From assembly GCF_008086045.1 (NCBI RefSeq), contig NZ_VSEY01000016.1, positions 62,001 to 126,000 of the forward strand: a stretch of 64,000 nucleotides of DNA. Reading direction: 5' to 3'. Made by a program: the position numbers and the translations under genes. The notes beneath the pieces were generated by a model, which did not search any database, was not told where the DNA came from, and saw only the letters and a list, made by a program, of their open reading frames with translations. How positions within the stretch are numbered: the first letter of the stretch is position 1; each line of letters starts with the position of its first letter. Positions 8,327 to 16,327 of this stretch are shown here, in pieces. This DNA comes from Nonomuraea sp. PA05. GTDB taxonomy: Bacteria > Actinomycetota > Actinomycetes > Streptosporangiales > Streptosporangiaceae.

Positions 8327-9738
8327 TCATCCCCCGTCCCCTGGGGCTGCGCGGCCGCCTGGTCATCACCTTCACCCTCGTCGCCGTCACCGCGTCCCTG
8401 CTGGTCGCCACCATCGGGTACGAGCTGGCCAAGACCGCGCTCATCACCAGGACCGAGACGACCTCCATGGAGATCGTGACCAGGGAGCTCGGCAGCATCG
8501 GCTTCCCGATCGGCAAGCTGCGGCCTGGCGAGGCCGCGCCCTCCTCCAGGGAGCTGGAGCGGGTGGCCCACGCGCTGGCGGGGCCGGGCCGCAGCGCGCT
8601 GGTCGAGTACGGCACCGTCGTCGCCTCCGAGGGCCCCATGTCGCTCAGCGACGTGCCCAACGAGCTGCACGGCAGGGCCAAGCAGAGCCTCGTCACCCAA
8701 CGCAAGATCATCGACGGCGAGCTGTACCTCATCGTCGGCGCGGAGGTCTACCGCGAGGGCTCCGCCGGGCCCGAGGCGACCGGGCTGCAGGCGTTCGTCT
8801 TCTTCCCGATGCGCGACGACGAGCGCCAGCTCGACACGCTCCGGACCACCCTGGCCCAGACCGGCCTGGTCATCGTGCTGATCGCCCTGGTCGTGGCCCT
8901 GCTGTCGGCCCGGCAGGTGCTGCTGCCGGTGCGCAGGCTGAGCGCCGCCGCCCAGGCGCTCGGCCAGGGCAGGCTGGACACCCGCCTGCCCGTGCACGGC
9001 CAGGACGAGCTGGCGGGGCTCACCGCCCGCTTCAACGACGCCGCGGCGGCCCTGGAGCTGAGCGTGTCGGAGCTGCGCTCCCTGGAGGCCATGTCCCGCA
9101 GGTTCGTGGCCGACGTCTCGCACGAGCTGCGCACGCCGCTGACCGCCATGACGGCTGTGGCCGACATGCTCTCCGACGAGGCCGACCACCTGCCCGAGGC
9201 GCCCGCGCAGGCCGTGCGGCTGGTGCTCAAGGAGATCGAGCGGCTGCGCGAGCTGGTCGAGCACCTCATCGAGATCAGCCGCTTCGACGCGGGCACCGCC
9301 ACGCTCAACCTGGAGCCGGTCAACGTCGCCGACTCCATCCAGGACTGCCTGGAGGTGCGCGGCTGGAGCGACCGCGTGACGGTGACCGCCTCCCAGGGCC
9401 TGACCGCCAACCTCGACCCCAGCCGGTTCGACGTCATCGTGGCCAACCTGGTCGGCAACGCGCTCAAGCACGGCCTGCCGCCGGTCGTGGTGGCCGCCAG
9501 GACCACGGAGAACGGCCTGGAGGTGAAGGTGCGCGACCACGGCAAGGGCATCCCGCGCGAGGCGCTCCCGCACGTCTTCGACCGCTTCTTCAAGGCCGGC
9601 GCCGGACGGGCCCGCAGCACGGGCAGCGGCCTGGGCCTGGCCATCGCCCGCGCCAACGTCCAGCTCCACGGGGGCACGATCTCCGTGCGCACCCAGGAGC
9701 CCGGCACCCTCTTCACGGTCTGGCTGCCCCACGTATGA
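8323..9738 (+). CDS. Sensor histidine kinase (HAMP, HisKA, HATPase_c)
   Basis: A 471-residue membrane kinase starting at a GTG that overlaps the regulator's stop. Segments in order: transmembrane helix about 13-34; extracytoplasmic sensor about 36-175; transmembrane helix about 181-197; HAMP region starting at LLPVRRLS; dimerisation helix with phospho-accepting His267 in VADVSHELRTPL; then the N, G1 (DHGKGIP), F (FDRFF) and G2 (GSGLGLAI) boxes of the ATPase. The sensor domain has no recognisable family. It is the cognate partner of the upstream regulator. Its stop codon overlaps the start of the lipoprotein gene, suggesting co-production. Confidence 0.93.
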   Translation: MIIPRPLGLRGRLVITFTLVAVTASLLVATIGYELAKTALITRTETTSMEIVTRELGSIGFPIGKLRPGEAAPSSRELERVAHALAGPGRSALVEYGTVVASEGPMSLSDVPNELHGRAKQSLVTQRKIIDGELYLIVGAEVYREGSAGPEATGLQAFVFFPMRDDERQLDTLRTTLAQTGLVIVLIALVVALLSARQVLLPVRRLSAAAQALGQGRLDTRLPVHGQDELAGLTARFNDAAAALELSVSELRSLEAMSRRFVADVSHELRTPLTAMTAVADMLSDEADHLPEAPAQAVRLVLKEIERLRELVEHLIEISRFDAGTATLNLEPVNVADSIQDCLEVRGWSDRVTVTASQGLTANLDPSRFDVIVANLVGNALKHGLPPVVVAARTTENGLEVKVRDHGKGIPREALPHVFDRFFKAGAGRARSTGSGLGLAIARANVQLHGGTISVRTQEPGTLFTVWLPHV

Positions 9739-10235
9739 AGACCCTCATGAGCGCCGCCGCCCTCCTGCTGGCCCTCACGTCCTGCGGCATCTCGCCCACC
9801 GACGTGCAGGACAGGGGCGAGGCCCCCACCGTCAGGATCCCGCCGCCCACCAAGACGATCTACCTGGTCAGGGACGGCAAGCTGACGCGGGAGCCGGCCG
9901 ACGTCGAGGACGACACCGTGGACAGCGTGCTGGGCGCGCTGTTCGACGCCTCGTCCAAGCCGCTCGGCGACCGGGACACCGCGCTGCGCGGGTTCACGTA
10001 CCTGCGGACCAGGAACTCGATCAACCCGCCGCAGCGGGACGAGATCCAGCTCCCCCGCACCTCGACGCTGACCGTCTACATCAGCGGCGACGGAACGCTG
10101 ACCAAGCTCGGCAAGGCGCAGATCGTCTGCACGGCGCAGCAGGACGCGGCGTTCGAGGTGGTGAAGATCGTCCGGGAGAACGAGGGCCGCCCCTCGGTGG
10201 ACGAGGGGCGGCACACGTGCGGTGAGCTCAAGTGA
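9735..10235 (+). CDS. Lipoprotein with GerMN-like segment, third gene of two-component operon
   Basis: A 166-residue protein. The signal peptide ends in a lipobox LTSC with Cys17 as the predicted lipidation site. The body contains TIYLVRDGKLTREP and a strand-rich segment ending LTVYISGDGTL, resembling one GerMN repeat as found in LpqB, the lipoprotein of the MtrAB system (a resemblance, not a firm match). Its ATG overlaps the kinase stop, so a sensory accessory or feedback role for this two-component system is likely (inference, parallel to CseA and LpqB). It is convergent with phoH with only three bases between stops. Confidence 0.8.
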   Translation: MKTLMSAAALLLALTSCGISPTDVQDRGEAPTVRIPPPTKTIYLVRDGKLTREPADVEDDTVDSVLGALFDASSKPLGDRDTALRGFTYLRTRNSINPPQRDEIQLPRTSTLTVYISGDGTLTKLGKAQIVCTAQQDAAFEVVKIVRENEGRPSVDEGRHTCGELK

Positions 10236-10238
10236 GCG

Positions 10239-11558
10239 TCACATGGTGATGTCCTCCAGCATCTCCGTCACCAGCGCGGCGATCGGAGAACGCTCGGACC
10301 TGGTGAGCGTGACGTGGGCGAACAGGGGGTGCCCCTTCAGCTTCTCCACCACCGCGACCACGCCGTCGTGCCTGCCGACGCGCAGGTTGTCGCGCTGGGC
10401 CACGTCGTGGGTGAGCACGACCCGCGAGTTGGCGCCGATCCGGCTCAGCACCGTCAGCAGCACGCCGCGTTCCAGCGACTGGGCCTCGTCCACGATCACG
10501 AACGCGTCGTGCAGTGAACGGCCGCGGATGTGCGTCAGCGGGAGCACCTCCAGCATGCCCCGGTCGAGCACCTCCTCGATCACCTCGGGCGAGGTGACCG
10601 CGCCGAGCGTGTCGAAGACCGCCTGGGCCCACGGGCCCATCTTCTCGCCTTCGGAGCCGGGCAGGTAGCCGAGCTCCTGGCCGCCGACGGCGTAGATCGG
10701 GCGGAAGACGATCACCTTGCGGTGCTGGCGGCGCTCCAGGACGGCCTCCAGGCCCGCGCAGAGCGCCAGCGCCGACTTGCCCGTGCCGGCCCGGCCGCCG
10801 AGCGAGACGATGCCGATCTCCGGGTCCATCAGCAGGTCGAGCGCGATGCGCTGCTCCGCGGAGCGGCCGTGCAGGCCGAAGATCTCGCGGTCGCCGCGCA
10901 CCAGGCGCACCGACTTGTCGGGCTGCACCCGGCCGAGCGCGGAGCCCTTGGCCGACAGCAGCCGCAGGCCCGTGTGCGTCGGCAGGTCTCTGGCCTCCTC
11001 CAGGTCGACGGTGCCCTTGTCGAAGAGCGTCTCGACGTCCTCCGTGGTCACCTGGACCTCGGCCATCCCTGTCCAGCCCGACTCGTGCACCAGCTCGGCG
11101 CGGTACTCCTCGGCCGCCAGACCGATCGAGGCGGCCTTGACCCGCATCGGCAGGTCCTTGGAGACAAGGACGACGTCGCAGCCCTCGCTGGCCAGCGAGC
11201 GGGCCACCGTCAGGATGCGCGTGTCGTTGTCGCCCAGGCGGAAGCCCACGGGCAGGATGGACGGATCACTGTGGTTGAGCTCTACCCTGATCGTGCCGTC
11301 CCCCGTCGGCATCGCCTCGTCCAGCCTGCCGTACTGGACGCGTAGGTCGTCCAGGTAGCGCAGAGCCTTACGGGCGAAGTAGCCGAGCTCCGGATGGTGC
11401 CGCTTTCCTTCCAGCTCCGTGATGACCACGATGGGAAGGACCACGTCGTGCTCGGCGAACCGGGTCATCGCCGCCGGGTCGGCCAGCAGGACCGAGGTGT
11501 CCAGCACGTACGTGCGCTTGGCCGACTGGTGAGTAGGGTTGCTCGAGGACACTGCCAC
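10239..11558 (-). CDS. PIN-domain PhoH-family ATPase (PhoH2 type)
   Basis: A 439-residue fusion. Residues 15-150 are a PIN ribonuclease domain (TYVLDTSVLL with the first catalytic Asp, ITELEGK, GDNDTRIL, LVSKD). Residues 225-439 are the PhoH P-loop ATPase with Walker A GGRAGTGKS at 254-262 and Walker B VIVDEAQ near 345. Mycobacterial PhoH2 of this layout is an ATP-dependent RNA helicase/ribonuclease. I chose the GTG at 11558 because GGGGGAG lies five bases upstream. A hairpin-prone leader of about 200 bases precedes it. uppS is next on the same strand, as in mycobacteria. Confidence 0.92.
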   Translation of the reverse strand: MAVSSSNPTHQSAKRTYVLDTSVLLADPAAMTRFAEHDVVLPIVVITELEGKRHHPELGYFARKALRYLDDLRVQYGRLDEAMPTGDGTIRVELNHSDPSILPVGFRLGDNDTRILTVARSLASEGCDVVLVSKDLPMRVKAASIGLAAEEYRAELVHESGWTGMAEVQVTTEDVETLFDKGTVDLEEARDLPTHTGLRLLSAKGSALGRVQPDKSVRLVRGDREIFGLHGRSAEQRIALDLLMDPEIGIVSLGGRAGTGKSALALCAGLEAVLERRQHRKVIVFRPIYAVGGQELGYLPGSEGEKMGPWAQAVFDTLGAVTSPEVIEEVLDRGMLEVLPLTHIRGRSLHDAFVIVDEAQSLERGVLLTVLSRIGANSRVVLTHDVAQRDNLRVGRHDGVVAVVEKLKGHPLFAHVTLTRSERSPIAALVTEMLEDITM

Positions 11559-11570
11559 ACGTTCTCCCCC

Positions 11571-11594
11571 GGGTGCCCCTTGGTGCGGGCACCC
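11571..11594 (-). promoter_or_regulatory. Hairpin immediately upstream of the phoH ribosome binding site
   Basis: GGGTGCCC (11571-11578) and GGGCACCC (11587-11594) form an 8-bp stem with an eight-base loop. On the phoH transcript the stem ends directly before the Shine-Dalgarno GGGGGAG. It could modulate translation or simply be GC-rich coincidence. A second inverted repeat, TGTCCGA/TCGGACA at 11708-11728, lies further upstream in the same leader and could be an operator. Confidence 0.3.
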
Positions 11595-11764
11595 TGCAGA
11601 CGAGGTGGGAATCGGACCGGACCCGCGTCCCCGACCGCGTCGTGCCGTCGGCGCCGGAGTCCGGCCCCCCTCGGCAGATTTGGTGCAAAGGCGGGCCCTC
11701 TCCGAAATGTCCGACCTGTGATCGGACACTTCCAACGTTACGTCCTGGATACCCGAATGTCGCG

Positions 11765-12526
11765 TCAGGAACCGTAACGCCGGTGTCTCGCAGCGTAATC
11801 ACGCAACGCCCGCAGGAAGTCCACCCTGCGGAAGTCCGGCCAGTACGCCTCGTGGAAGTAGAACTCGGAGTGAGCACTCTGCCAGAGCATGAAACCGGAC
11901 AAGCGCTGCTCGCCCGAGGTCCGGATGAGGAGGTCCGGATCGGGCTGGCCGCGAGTGTAGAGATGCTCCGCGATGTGCTCGACATCGAGCACCTCGACGA
12001 GGTCCTCGATGCTCGCTCCCCTGCTCGCGTGCTCCTGGAGCAGTGAGCGCACCGCATCGGCAATCTCACGTCTTCCTCCATACCCAACTGCAACGTTCAC
12101 AATCAGGCCCGGACGGTGTGATGACGCTTCTTTTGCATTCTTTAGGACATTAGCCGTGCGGTCGGGTAGCAGATCGAGCGCGCCGACCGGGCTGATCCGC
12201 CATCCCTCGGCCACCAGCTCCCGCGTCACGTCCTCGATGATGCGCAGCAGCGGCTCCAGCTCCTCGCGCGGCCGGTTGAGGTTGTCGTTGGACAACATCC
12301 ACACCGTGACCACCTCGACGCCGGTCTCACGGCACCAGCCGAGCAGCTCGGAGATCTTGTCCGCGCCCTTGCGGTGGCCCGTGGACACGTCGCGGATGCC
12401 CATGGCACGCGCCCAGCGGCGGTTGCCGTCGATGATGACCCCGACATGCCGGGGGACGCCGTCCTTCGACAGCTTGGCCTCCAGCCGGTGTTCGTACAGC
12501 CGGTAGACCAGATCGCGCAGGCCCAC
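11765..12526 (-). CDS. uppS: Isoprenyl diphosphate synthase (cis-prenyltransferase)
   Basis: A 253-residue cis-prenyltransferase. The catalytic Asp is Asp33 in VIIDGNRRWAR, followed by GHRKGAD, the substrate-binding WMLSNDNLNRP, NVAVGYGGR, and the C-terminal RTSGEQRLSGFMLWQS and EFYFHEAYWPDF motifs. These enzymes condense isopentenyl diphosphate into short or long Z-prenyl chains for the undecaprenyl or decaprenyl phosphate used in wall synthesis. The neighbourhood parallels Rv1086, the short-chain Z-farnesyl enzyme of M. tuberculosis, so product length is not settled. The GTG start has GGAGG eight bases upstream. Confidence 0.93.
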   Translation of the reverse strand: MGLRDLVYRLYEHRLEAKLSKDGVPRHVGVIIDGNRRWARAMGIRDVSTGHRKGADKISELLGWCRETGVEVVTVWMLSNDNLNRPREELEPLLRIIEDVTRELVAEGWRISPVGALDLLPDRTANVLKNAKEASSHRPGLIVNVAVGYGGRREIADAVRSLLQEHASRGASIEDLVEVLDVEHIAEHLYTRGQPDPDLLIRTSGEQRLSGFMLWQSAHSEFYFHEAYWPDFRRVDFLRALRDYAARHRRYGS

Positions 12527-12585
12527 GGAGTGCCTCCCCAGCGGTGCTTATGCCCCATTGGTCGTTTTGCCCCAACAGGCAATTA

Positions 12586-13122
12586 TCACCGGGAATCGCC
12601 GTGCCCGCTCCCTCTACACTGTTTCTGCGCCGAGTCTCTACCTTTCAGACACCCTTCCGCCTCATCCACGAGCTGCCGGACGAACACCGACAGCTCCGCC
12701 GAGGTCAGCACCGCCCGCATGCCCACGCCCGTGGCGCCCCAGGCCTCCACGTAGGCCCTCCTGGTCAGCCGCCACTCGCCGGGGCCCGGCTGCCACACGG
12801 GGATGGTGCGGAGCTGACAGCGCAGCTCACCGCCGCCCAGCCCCGCCCTGGTGCGGTAGCGGAAGGAGAACAGCTCGCTGTCCGGCTCGTCGCAGGGGAA
12901 GCGGTCGTCGGGGTCGGCCCAGCGCCGGGAGCCCCGGCGGGCCTCGTCGACCCCGCGCGCCAGGCGCGCCAGCAGGTGCCCGCAGCGCTCCCCGACGCTG
13001 CCGTACGGGGCGCCGTCGCGGTGCAGCTCCAAGGTGATCTCGTACGGCGCGCCGACGCTGTCCGTGCACGCGACAGGCGTCACGGTCAGATACGACCCAT
13101 CGACGCAGCGTAGACCTCCCAC
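12586..13122 (-). CDS. Conserved hypothetical protein (178 aa)
   Basis: I do not recognise the family. The protein has no signal peptide or membrane segment. The C-terminal half (about 110-160) looks like a helical region ending in SAELSVFVRQLVDEAEG. The middle carries alternating strands and several Arg/Asp pairs. Codon usage and strong third-position GC support it as a real gene. The GTG start has GGGAGGG just upstream, though the spacing is short, and an internal start is possible. It sits between uppS and the DUF7064-like gene on the same strand with a 28-base gap to the latter. The C-terminal 15 residues are hydrophilic and probably disordered. Confidence 0.6.
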   Translation of the reverse strand: MGGLRCVDGSYLTVTPVACTDSVGAPYEITLELHRDGAPYGSVGERCGHLLARLARGVDEARRGSRRWADPDDRFPCDEPDSELFSFRYRTRAGLGGGELRCQLRTIPVWQPGPGEWRLTRRAYVEAWGATGVGMRAVLTSAELSVFVRQLVDEAEGCLKGRDSAQKQCRGSGHGDSR

Positions 13123-13150
13123 GACCCTCCCGTATCCCGCCTTATCGCCG

Positions 13151-14032
13151 CTAAACCCCCGGCCCCCAGGCGTGCTCCCGCCAGCCCGGCGGCTGGTGCC
13201 ACTCCGTCCAGCCGTGGCCGGTGCGCCCGTCCTCCGTCTCGTACGCGCACAACGCCCTCGGGAACTCGGCCACCGCGCCCTCGGGCGAGGTCAGCGTCAC
13301 CGGGGCGAACGCGATCGGGCGCACGGTCGTGGCGCAGCCGGGGAAGTGCAGCACGCTCTCCACCGGCCGGTCCCCGTCGAAGGCGGTGGCCGCCAGGAAG
13401 CCCTCGACGTGCGCCAGGTCCCCCTTGCCCGCCAGGAACGCCGGCCAGGGCAGCTCCATGCCCAGGTTGGCGCGCATGCCGTGCAGGTACGTGCCGTCCT
13501 CCAGGCGGGCGCTGCTCCACAACCACGAGATCGACCACCAGTCGCGCACGCCCCAGCTGTGGTCACGCTCTCCGTGGCCCTGGAAGGACACCCCGTTCAC
13601 CGTGCCGGTGACCTCGCAGGGGATCTCGTAGCGCGGGGTGATCGCGTAGCCGTAGACGCCGGCCGCCGAGCGGAACTCCAGGTCCATGGTGAGCTCCGCG
13701 GAGCTCAGGTGGATCCGCGCGCGCTCGAAGGGGTCGATGGTGCTGTGACCGGCCGTGTAGCCGGGGCCCGCCACCGCGAGGTCCTGACCGGGCAGCGCCG
13801 CCTCGTGGTCGAGCACCGCGGCCCGGTGGCCGTCGGCGGTGACCAGGCAGGCCCAGTACCAGGCGCGGTTCCAGCCGGGGTAGAGGCCGAGACGGACGTA
13901 GCCGCCCGTCCGGCCGTCCTCGGAGACGAAGTCGAAGTACCAGGACTCGTTCCACAGCGGCTCGCCGCCGGGCTCGTGCCGCTGCTCGTCCTCCTGGCCC
14001 AGGGGCCATTCACCCATGTTGACGATCCGCAT
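13151..14032 (-). CDS. Lipocalin/CrtC-like hypothetical protein (DUF7064-type)
   Basis: A 293-residue soluble, beta-strand-rich protein with many Trp and Tyr residues. WNESWYFDFV at the start, GHGERDHSWGVRDW in the centre and PGWREHAWGPG at the end are the visible landmarks. The central HGERDHSWG pattern resembles the carotenoid 1,2-hydratase/AttH lipocalin-like fold (DUF7064-type proteins), which bind hydrophobic ligands. No enzymatic role can be assigned. I chose the ATG giving MRIVNMGEW because GGGAGG precedes it by four bases; a start four codons upstream is possible. No clear partner gene is adjacent. Confidence 0.65.
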   Translation of the reverse strand: MRIVNMGEWPLGQEDEQRHEPGGEPLWNESWYFDFVSEDGRTGGYVRLGLYPGWNRAWYWACLVTADGHRAAVLDHEAALPGQDLAVAGPGYTAGHSTIDPFERARIHLSSAELTMDLEFRSAAGVYGYAITPRYEIPCEVTGTVNGVSFQGHGERDHSWGVRDWWSISWLWSSARLEDGTYLHGMRANLGMELPWPAFLAGKGDLAHVEGFLAATAFDGDRPVESVLHFPGCATTVRPIAFAPVTLTSPEGAVAEFPRALCAYETEDGRTGHGWTEWHQPPGWREHAWGPGV

Positions 14033-14057
14033 GCCGCCTCCCAAGCGCTTGCTGCGA

Positions 14058-14507
14058 TCATCGTATGCCAGGGAGGCGGGACCACCAGCGGCGCCTCGGG
14101 GCCTGATCCTCGGGCATCCGGCCGCGCTCGCGCAGCCAGGCGGCGAAGTCGTCGGCGTCCGTGCGGTAGTTCTGCGGGGGTGCGGGGCGGGCGGCGGCGT
14201 ACGCGGCGAACTCGGCGGCCAGGTCGGGGCCCGCGGCCATCGCGGTGTCCGGGCGGATCCTGGCCACGATGGCGCGGCGCTTGGACAGGAGGCTCGCGGC
14301 CTGGGCGCGCATCCGGGCCGGGTCGAAGCCCTCCGGCACCTCCGCCCCCGCGACCAGAGCCGCCACGACCCGGCCCTGCGCCTCGGCCAGCCGCCCGCGC
14401 CGCTCCTCGCCCTCGGCCTCCGGGGCGTGCGCGGCTCGCGGGGGCTGCGGCGGCTGCGCCGGCGGCCCCTGTGCGCCGGCCGGCCGCCGCGCCTCCCCCG
14501 GGCTCAT
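14058..14507 (-). CDS. Small partner protein of the DUF692/MNIO oxidase
   Basis: A 149-residue hydrophilic protein starting with an ATG that overlaps the stop of the DUF692 gene (ATGA). The first 30 residues are Pro/Ala-rich and likely disordered. The rest has a helical segment (GRLAEAQGRVVAALVAG), a positively charged patch (LLSKRRAIVARIRP) and a C-terminal DDFAAWLRER with an Arg/Trp-rich tail. I do not recognise its fold. DUF692/MNIO enzymes generally act with a small partner protein that binds the substrate peptide (MbnC with MbnB, TglI with TglH). The tight coupling here makes that the most economical role (inference). Confidence 0.72.
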   Translation of the reverse strand: MSPGEARRPAGAQGPPAQPPQPPRAAHAPEAEGEERRGRLAEAQGRVVAALVAGAEVPEGFDPARMRAQAASLLSKRRAIVARIRPDTAMAAGPDLAAEFAAYAAARPAPPQNYRTDADDFAAWLRERGRMPEDQAPRRRWWSRLPGIR

Positions 14508-15319
14508 CCGTCCTCTCCGGCCATCGCCATCGCGGCCCTGATCCTGGACAGCTCGTTCGCCAGCACGGCGTCGCTCGGGTACTCGTCGTCCCACTCCAGC
14601 AGCACCCCGGGCGGGCTGACCCGGGAGCACAGCTCGGTGAGCAGGTCGAGCACGACCTGGGGCGCCTCCTTGGTGTGCGTGTCGTGCCAGATGCCGTCGT
14701 GCTCGTAGCCGCCGGCCACGTGCACGTAGGCCAGGTGCTCCAGCGGCAGCGTGTCCAGCGCCGCCACCGCCGGCAGCCCGAGGTTGAACTGGTTGGTGTA
14801 CAGGTTGGCCACGTCGATCAGCAGCCCCACCCCGGTGGCCGCCACCAGCTCGGCCAGGAACTGCGCCTCGGTCAGCTCGTCCTCCGGCCAGCCGAAGAGG
14901 GCCGCCACGTTCTCCAGGGCCAGCGGCACGGGCAGCGCGTCCTGGGCCTGCCGCACGTTCTCGACGACGACCTTGAGCGACTCGCGGGTGCGGGGCACGG
15001 GCAGCAGGTGCCCGGCCTCCACGCCGCCGCCGCGTACGAACGCCAGATGCTCGCTGACCAGCGGCGCGTCCAGTGCCTGCGCGCACGCGGCCAGGTGGGC
15101 CAGCCGGGCCGGGGAGGGCGGCTCGGCGCCGCCGACCCCGAGCGACACCCCGTGCGGGATGACCGGCAGGCCCCTGGACCGCAGCACGCGCAGGGACTCG
15201 GGCAGGTGGGCGGGCCTGATGTTCTCGGCGACCACTTCGAGGAAGTCGACGCCCGCCATGCGCTCGATGGTCAGGTCCAGCTCGGACCGCCAGCCGATGC
15301 CCACTCCCAGCCCTGCCAT
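14504..15319 (-). CDS. DUF692 / MNIO-family multinuclear non-haem iron oxidase
   Basis: A 271-residue TIM-barrel protein. The metal-site positions of the DUF692 (MNIO) family are present in order: IPHGVSLGVGG near residue 55, VSEHLAFV near 90, ENVAALFG near 140, LLIDVANLYTN near 170, YVHVAGGYEHDG then DTHTKEAP near 200-220, and LLEWDDEYPS near 240. Characterised members (MbnB, TglH, ChrH) use mixed-valent iron to oxidise cysteines in ribosomal peptides. It lies two bases after a Cys/Gly-tailed membrane protein gene and overlaps the partner gene, so those cysteines are the likely substrate (inference). Confidence 0.9.
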   Translation of the reverse strand: MAGLGVGIGWRSELDLTIERMAGVDFLEVVAENIRPAHLPESLRVLRSRGLPVIPHGVSLGVGGAEPPSPARLAHLAACAQALDAPLVSEHLAFVRGGGVEAGHLLPVPRTRESLKVVVENVRQAQDALPVPLALENVAALFGWPEDELTEAQFLAELVAATGVGLLIDVANLYTNQFNLGLPAVAALDTLPLEHLAYVHVAGGYEHDGIWHDTHTKEAPQVVLDLLTELCSRVSPPGVLLEWDDEYPSDAVLANELSRIRAAMAMAGEDG

Positions 15320-15321
15320 GG

Positions 15322-16227
15322 TCAGCTTCCTCCTCCGCAGCCACCGCCGCCGCAGCCGCTGCTCCCGCCGCAGCTCGACGATCCGCTTCCACAGCCCGAG
15401 CCGCCGTACGCTCCGCCGCCGCAGGAGCCCGATCCCACACCGTACGAGGTCCTGCCGGACCGCACGCGCGAGCTCTTCTGCCTGGCGAGCTCGGCACGCA
15501 GGCCGGAGTCGCGCACCTCACTCACACCGTAGAGCGCGAGCGGGACGGGCCCTCCCGAGCCCCGGCTCCTGGCCTGCCTGGCCGCGTCCAGGGCCTGCCT
15601 GCCGGACGGCGTCAGCTTCGCCCGCAGGCCGCCCCGATGGCCGGCGAGCACCACCTCCGCGCCGATCACCGTGCCGAGGAAGACCAGCGTGGCGAGCAGG
15701 GCGTGCAGGCTCGGGGTCAGGGCGAGGGTCAGCCCCTCGATCGCGAAGCCCGCGTACGCCGGCACGGACAGCACCCGCAGCCGCAGGCTCAGCCTTCGGA
15801 CCTGGACGAACTCGCTGTCCGGCAGCAGCAGCCCCTCTGCCGTGAGGTGCTCCCCCATCCGCTGCATCGTGAGGCTCCGCATGACCTCGGCCCTGAGCGA
15901 CGCCACCGGCAGGCCCGAGTGCTCGGCCACCCGGCCGAGCACGCTCTGCTCGATGGGCTTGTCCGCGAGCGTGCTGGTGGCGACTTTGTGCACCTGGCCG
16001 CCGCGTGAGACGCGGATGTCGCTCCGGGCGGCGAGGACGGCGATGGCGGTGTCGGCGACCCGTCGCGGCCCGCCGACCAGATAGGCCAGTTCGTAGTGAT
16101 CGAGATCCCGGTAGCGCGTACCGGTGGCGCTGTCGCGGATCGCGATGTGCGCCCGTTGGATCGCCGAGGTGGTGACGGCGGCGTAAGCCGCGACGACCAC
16201 CGAAACGATGAGCAGGAACAGGTCCAT
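15322..16227 (-). CDS. TIGR04222-type membrane protein with Cys/Gly-rich C-terminal tail (copy A)
   Basis: A 301-residue protein. A hydrophobic segment (about 1-20) is followed by the family signature YELAYLVGGPRRVADTAIAVL near 45-65 and a winged-helix-like stretch to about 150. Two more membrane segments lie near 165-185 and 190-212. The last 45 residues are low complexity, almost only Gly/Ser/Ala with five Cys, including SGSCGGG, GSSSCGGSSG and CGGGGCGGGS. The ATG start has GGGGAGG upstream. The stop is two bases before the DUF692 start. The tail looks like a core-peptide region for Cys modification tethered to a membrane anchor (inference). It is paralogous to the gene upstream. Confidence 0.85.
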   Translation of the reverse strand: MDLFLLIVSVVVAAYAAVTTSAIQRAHIAIRDSATGTRYRDLDHYELAYLVGGPRRVADTAIAVLAARSDIRVSRGGQVHKVATSTLADKPIEQSVLGRVAEHSGLPVASLRAEVMRSLTMQRMGEHLTAEGLLLPDSEFVQVRRLSLRLRVLSVPAYAGFAIEGLTLALTPSLHALLATLVFLGTVIGAEVVLAGHRGGLRAKLTPSGRQALDAARQARSRGSGGPVPLALYGVSEVRDSGLRAELARQKSSRVRSGRTSYGVGSGSCGGGAYGGSGCGSGSSSCGGSSGCGGGGCGGGS

Positions 16228-16327
16228 GTGCGGCCTCCCCTCGTGCGGCCGATCAGCCTGCGTGCCGGAAAGAGACACTTGTTCGCACGGTAGAGGCCGG
16301 GCCCGCGCCGGCGCCGGTTTTGCTCGT

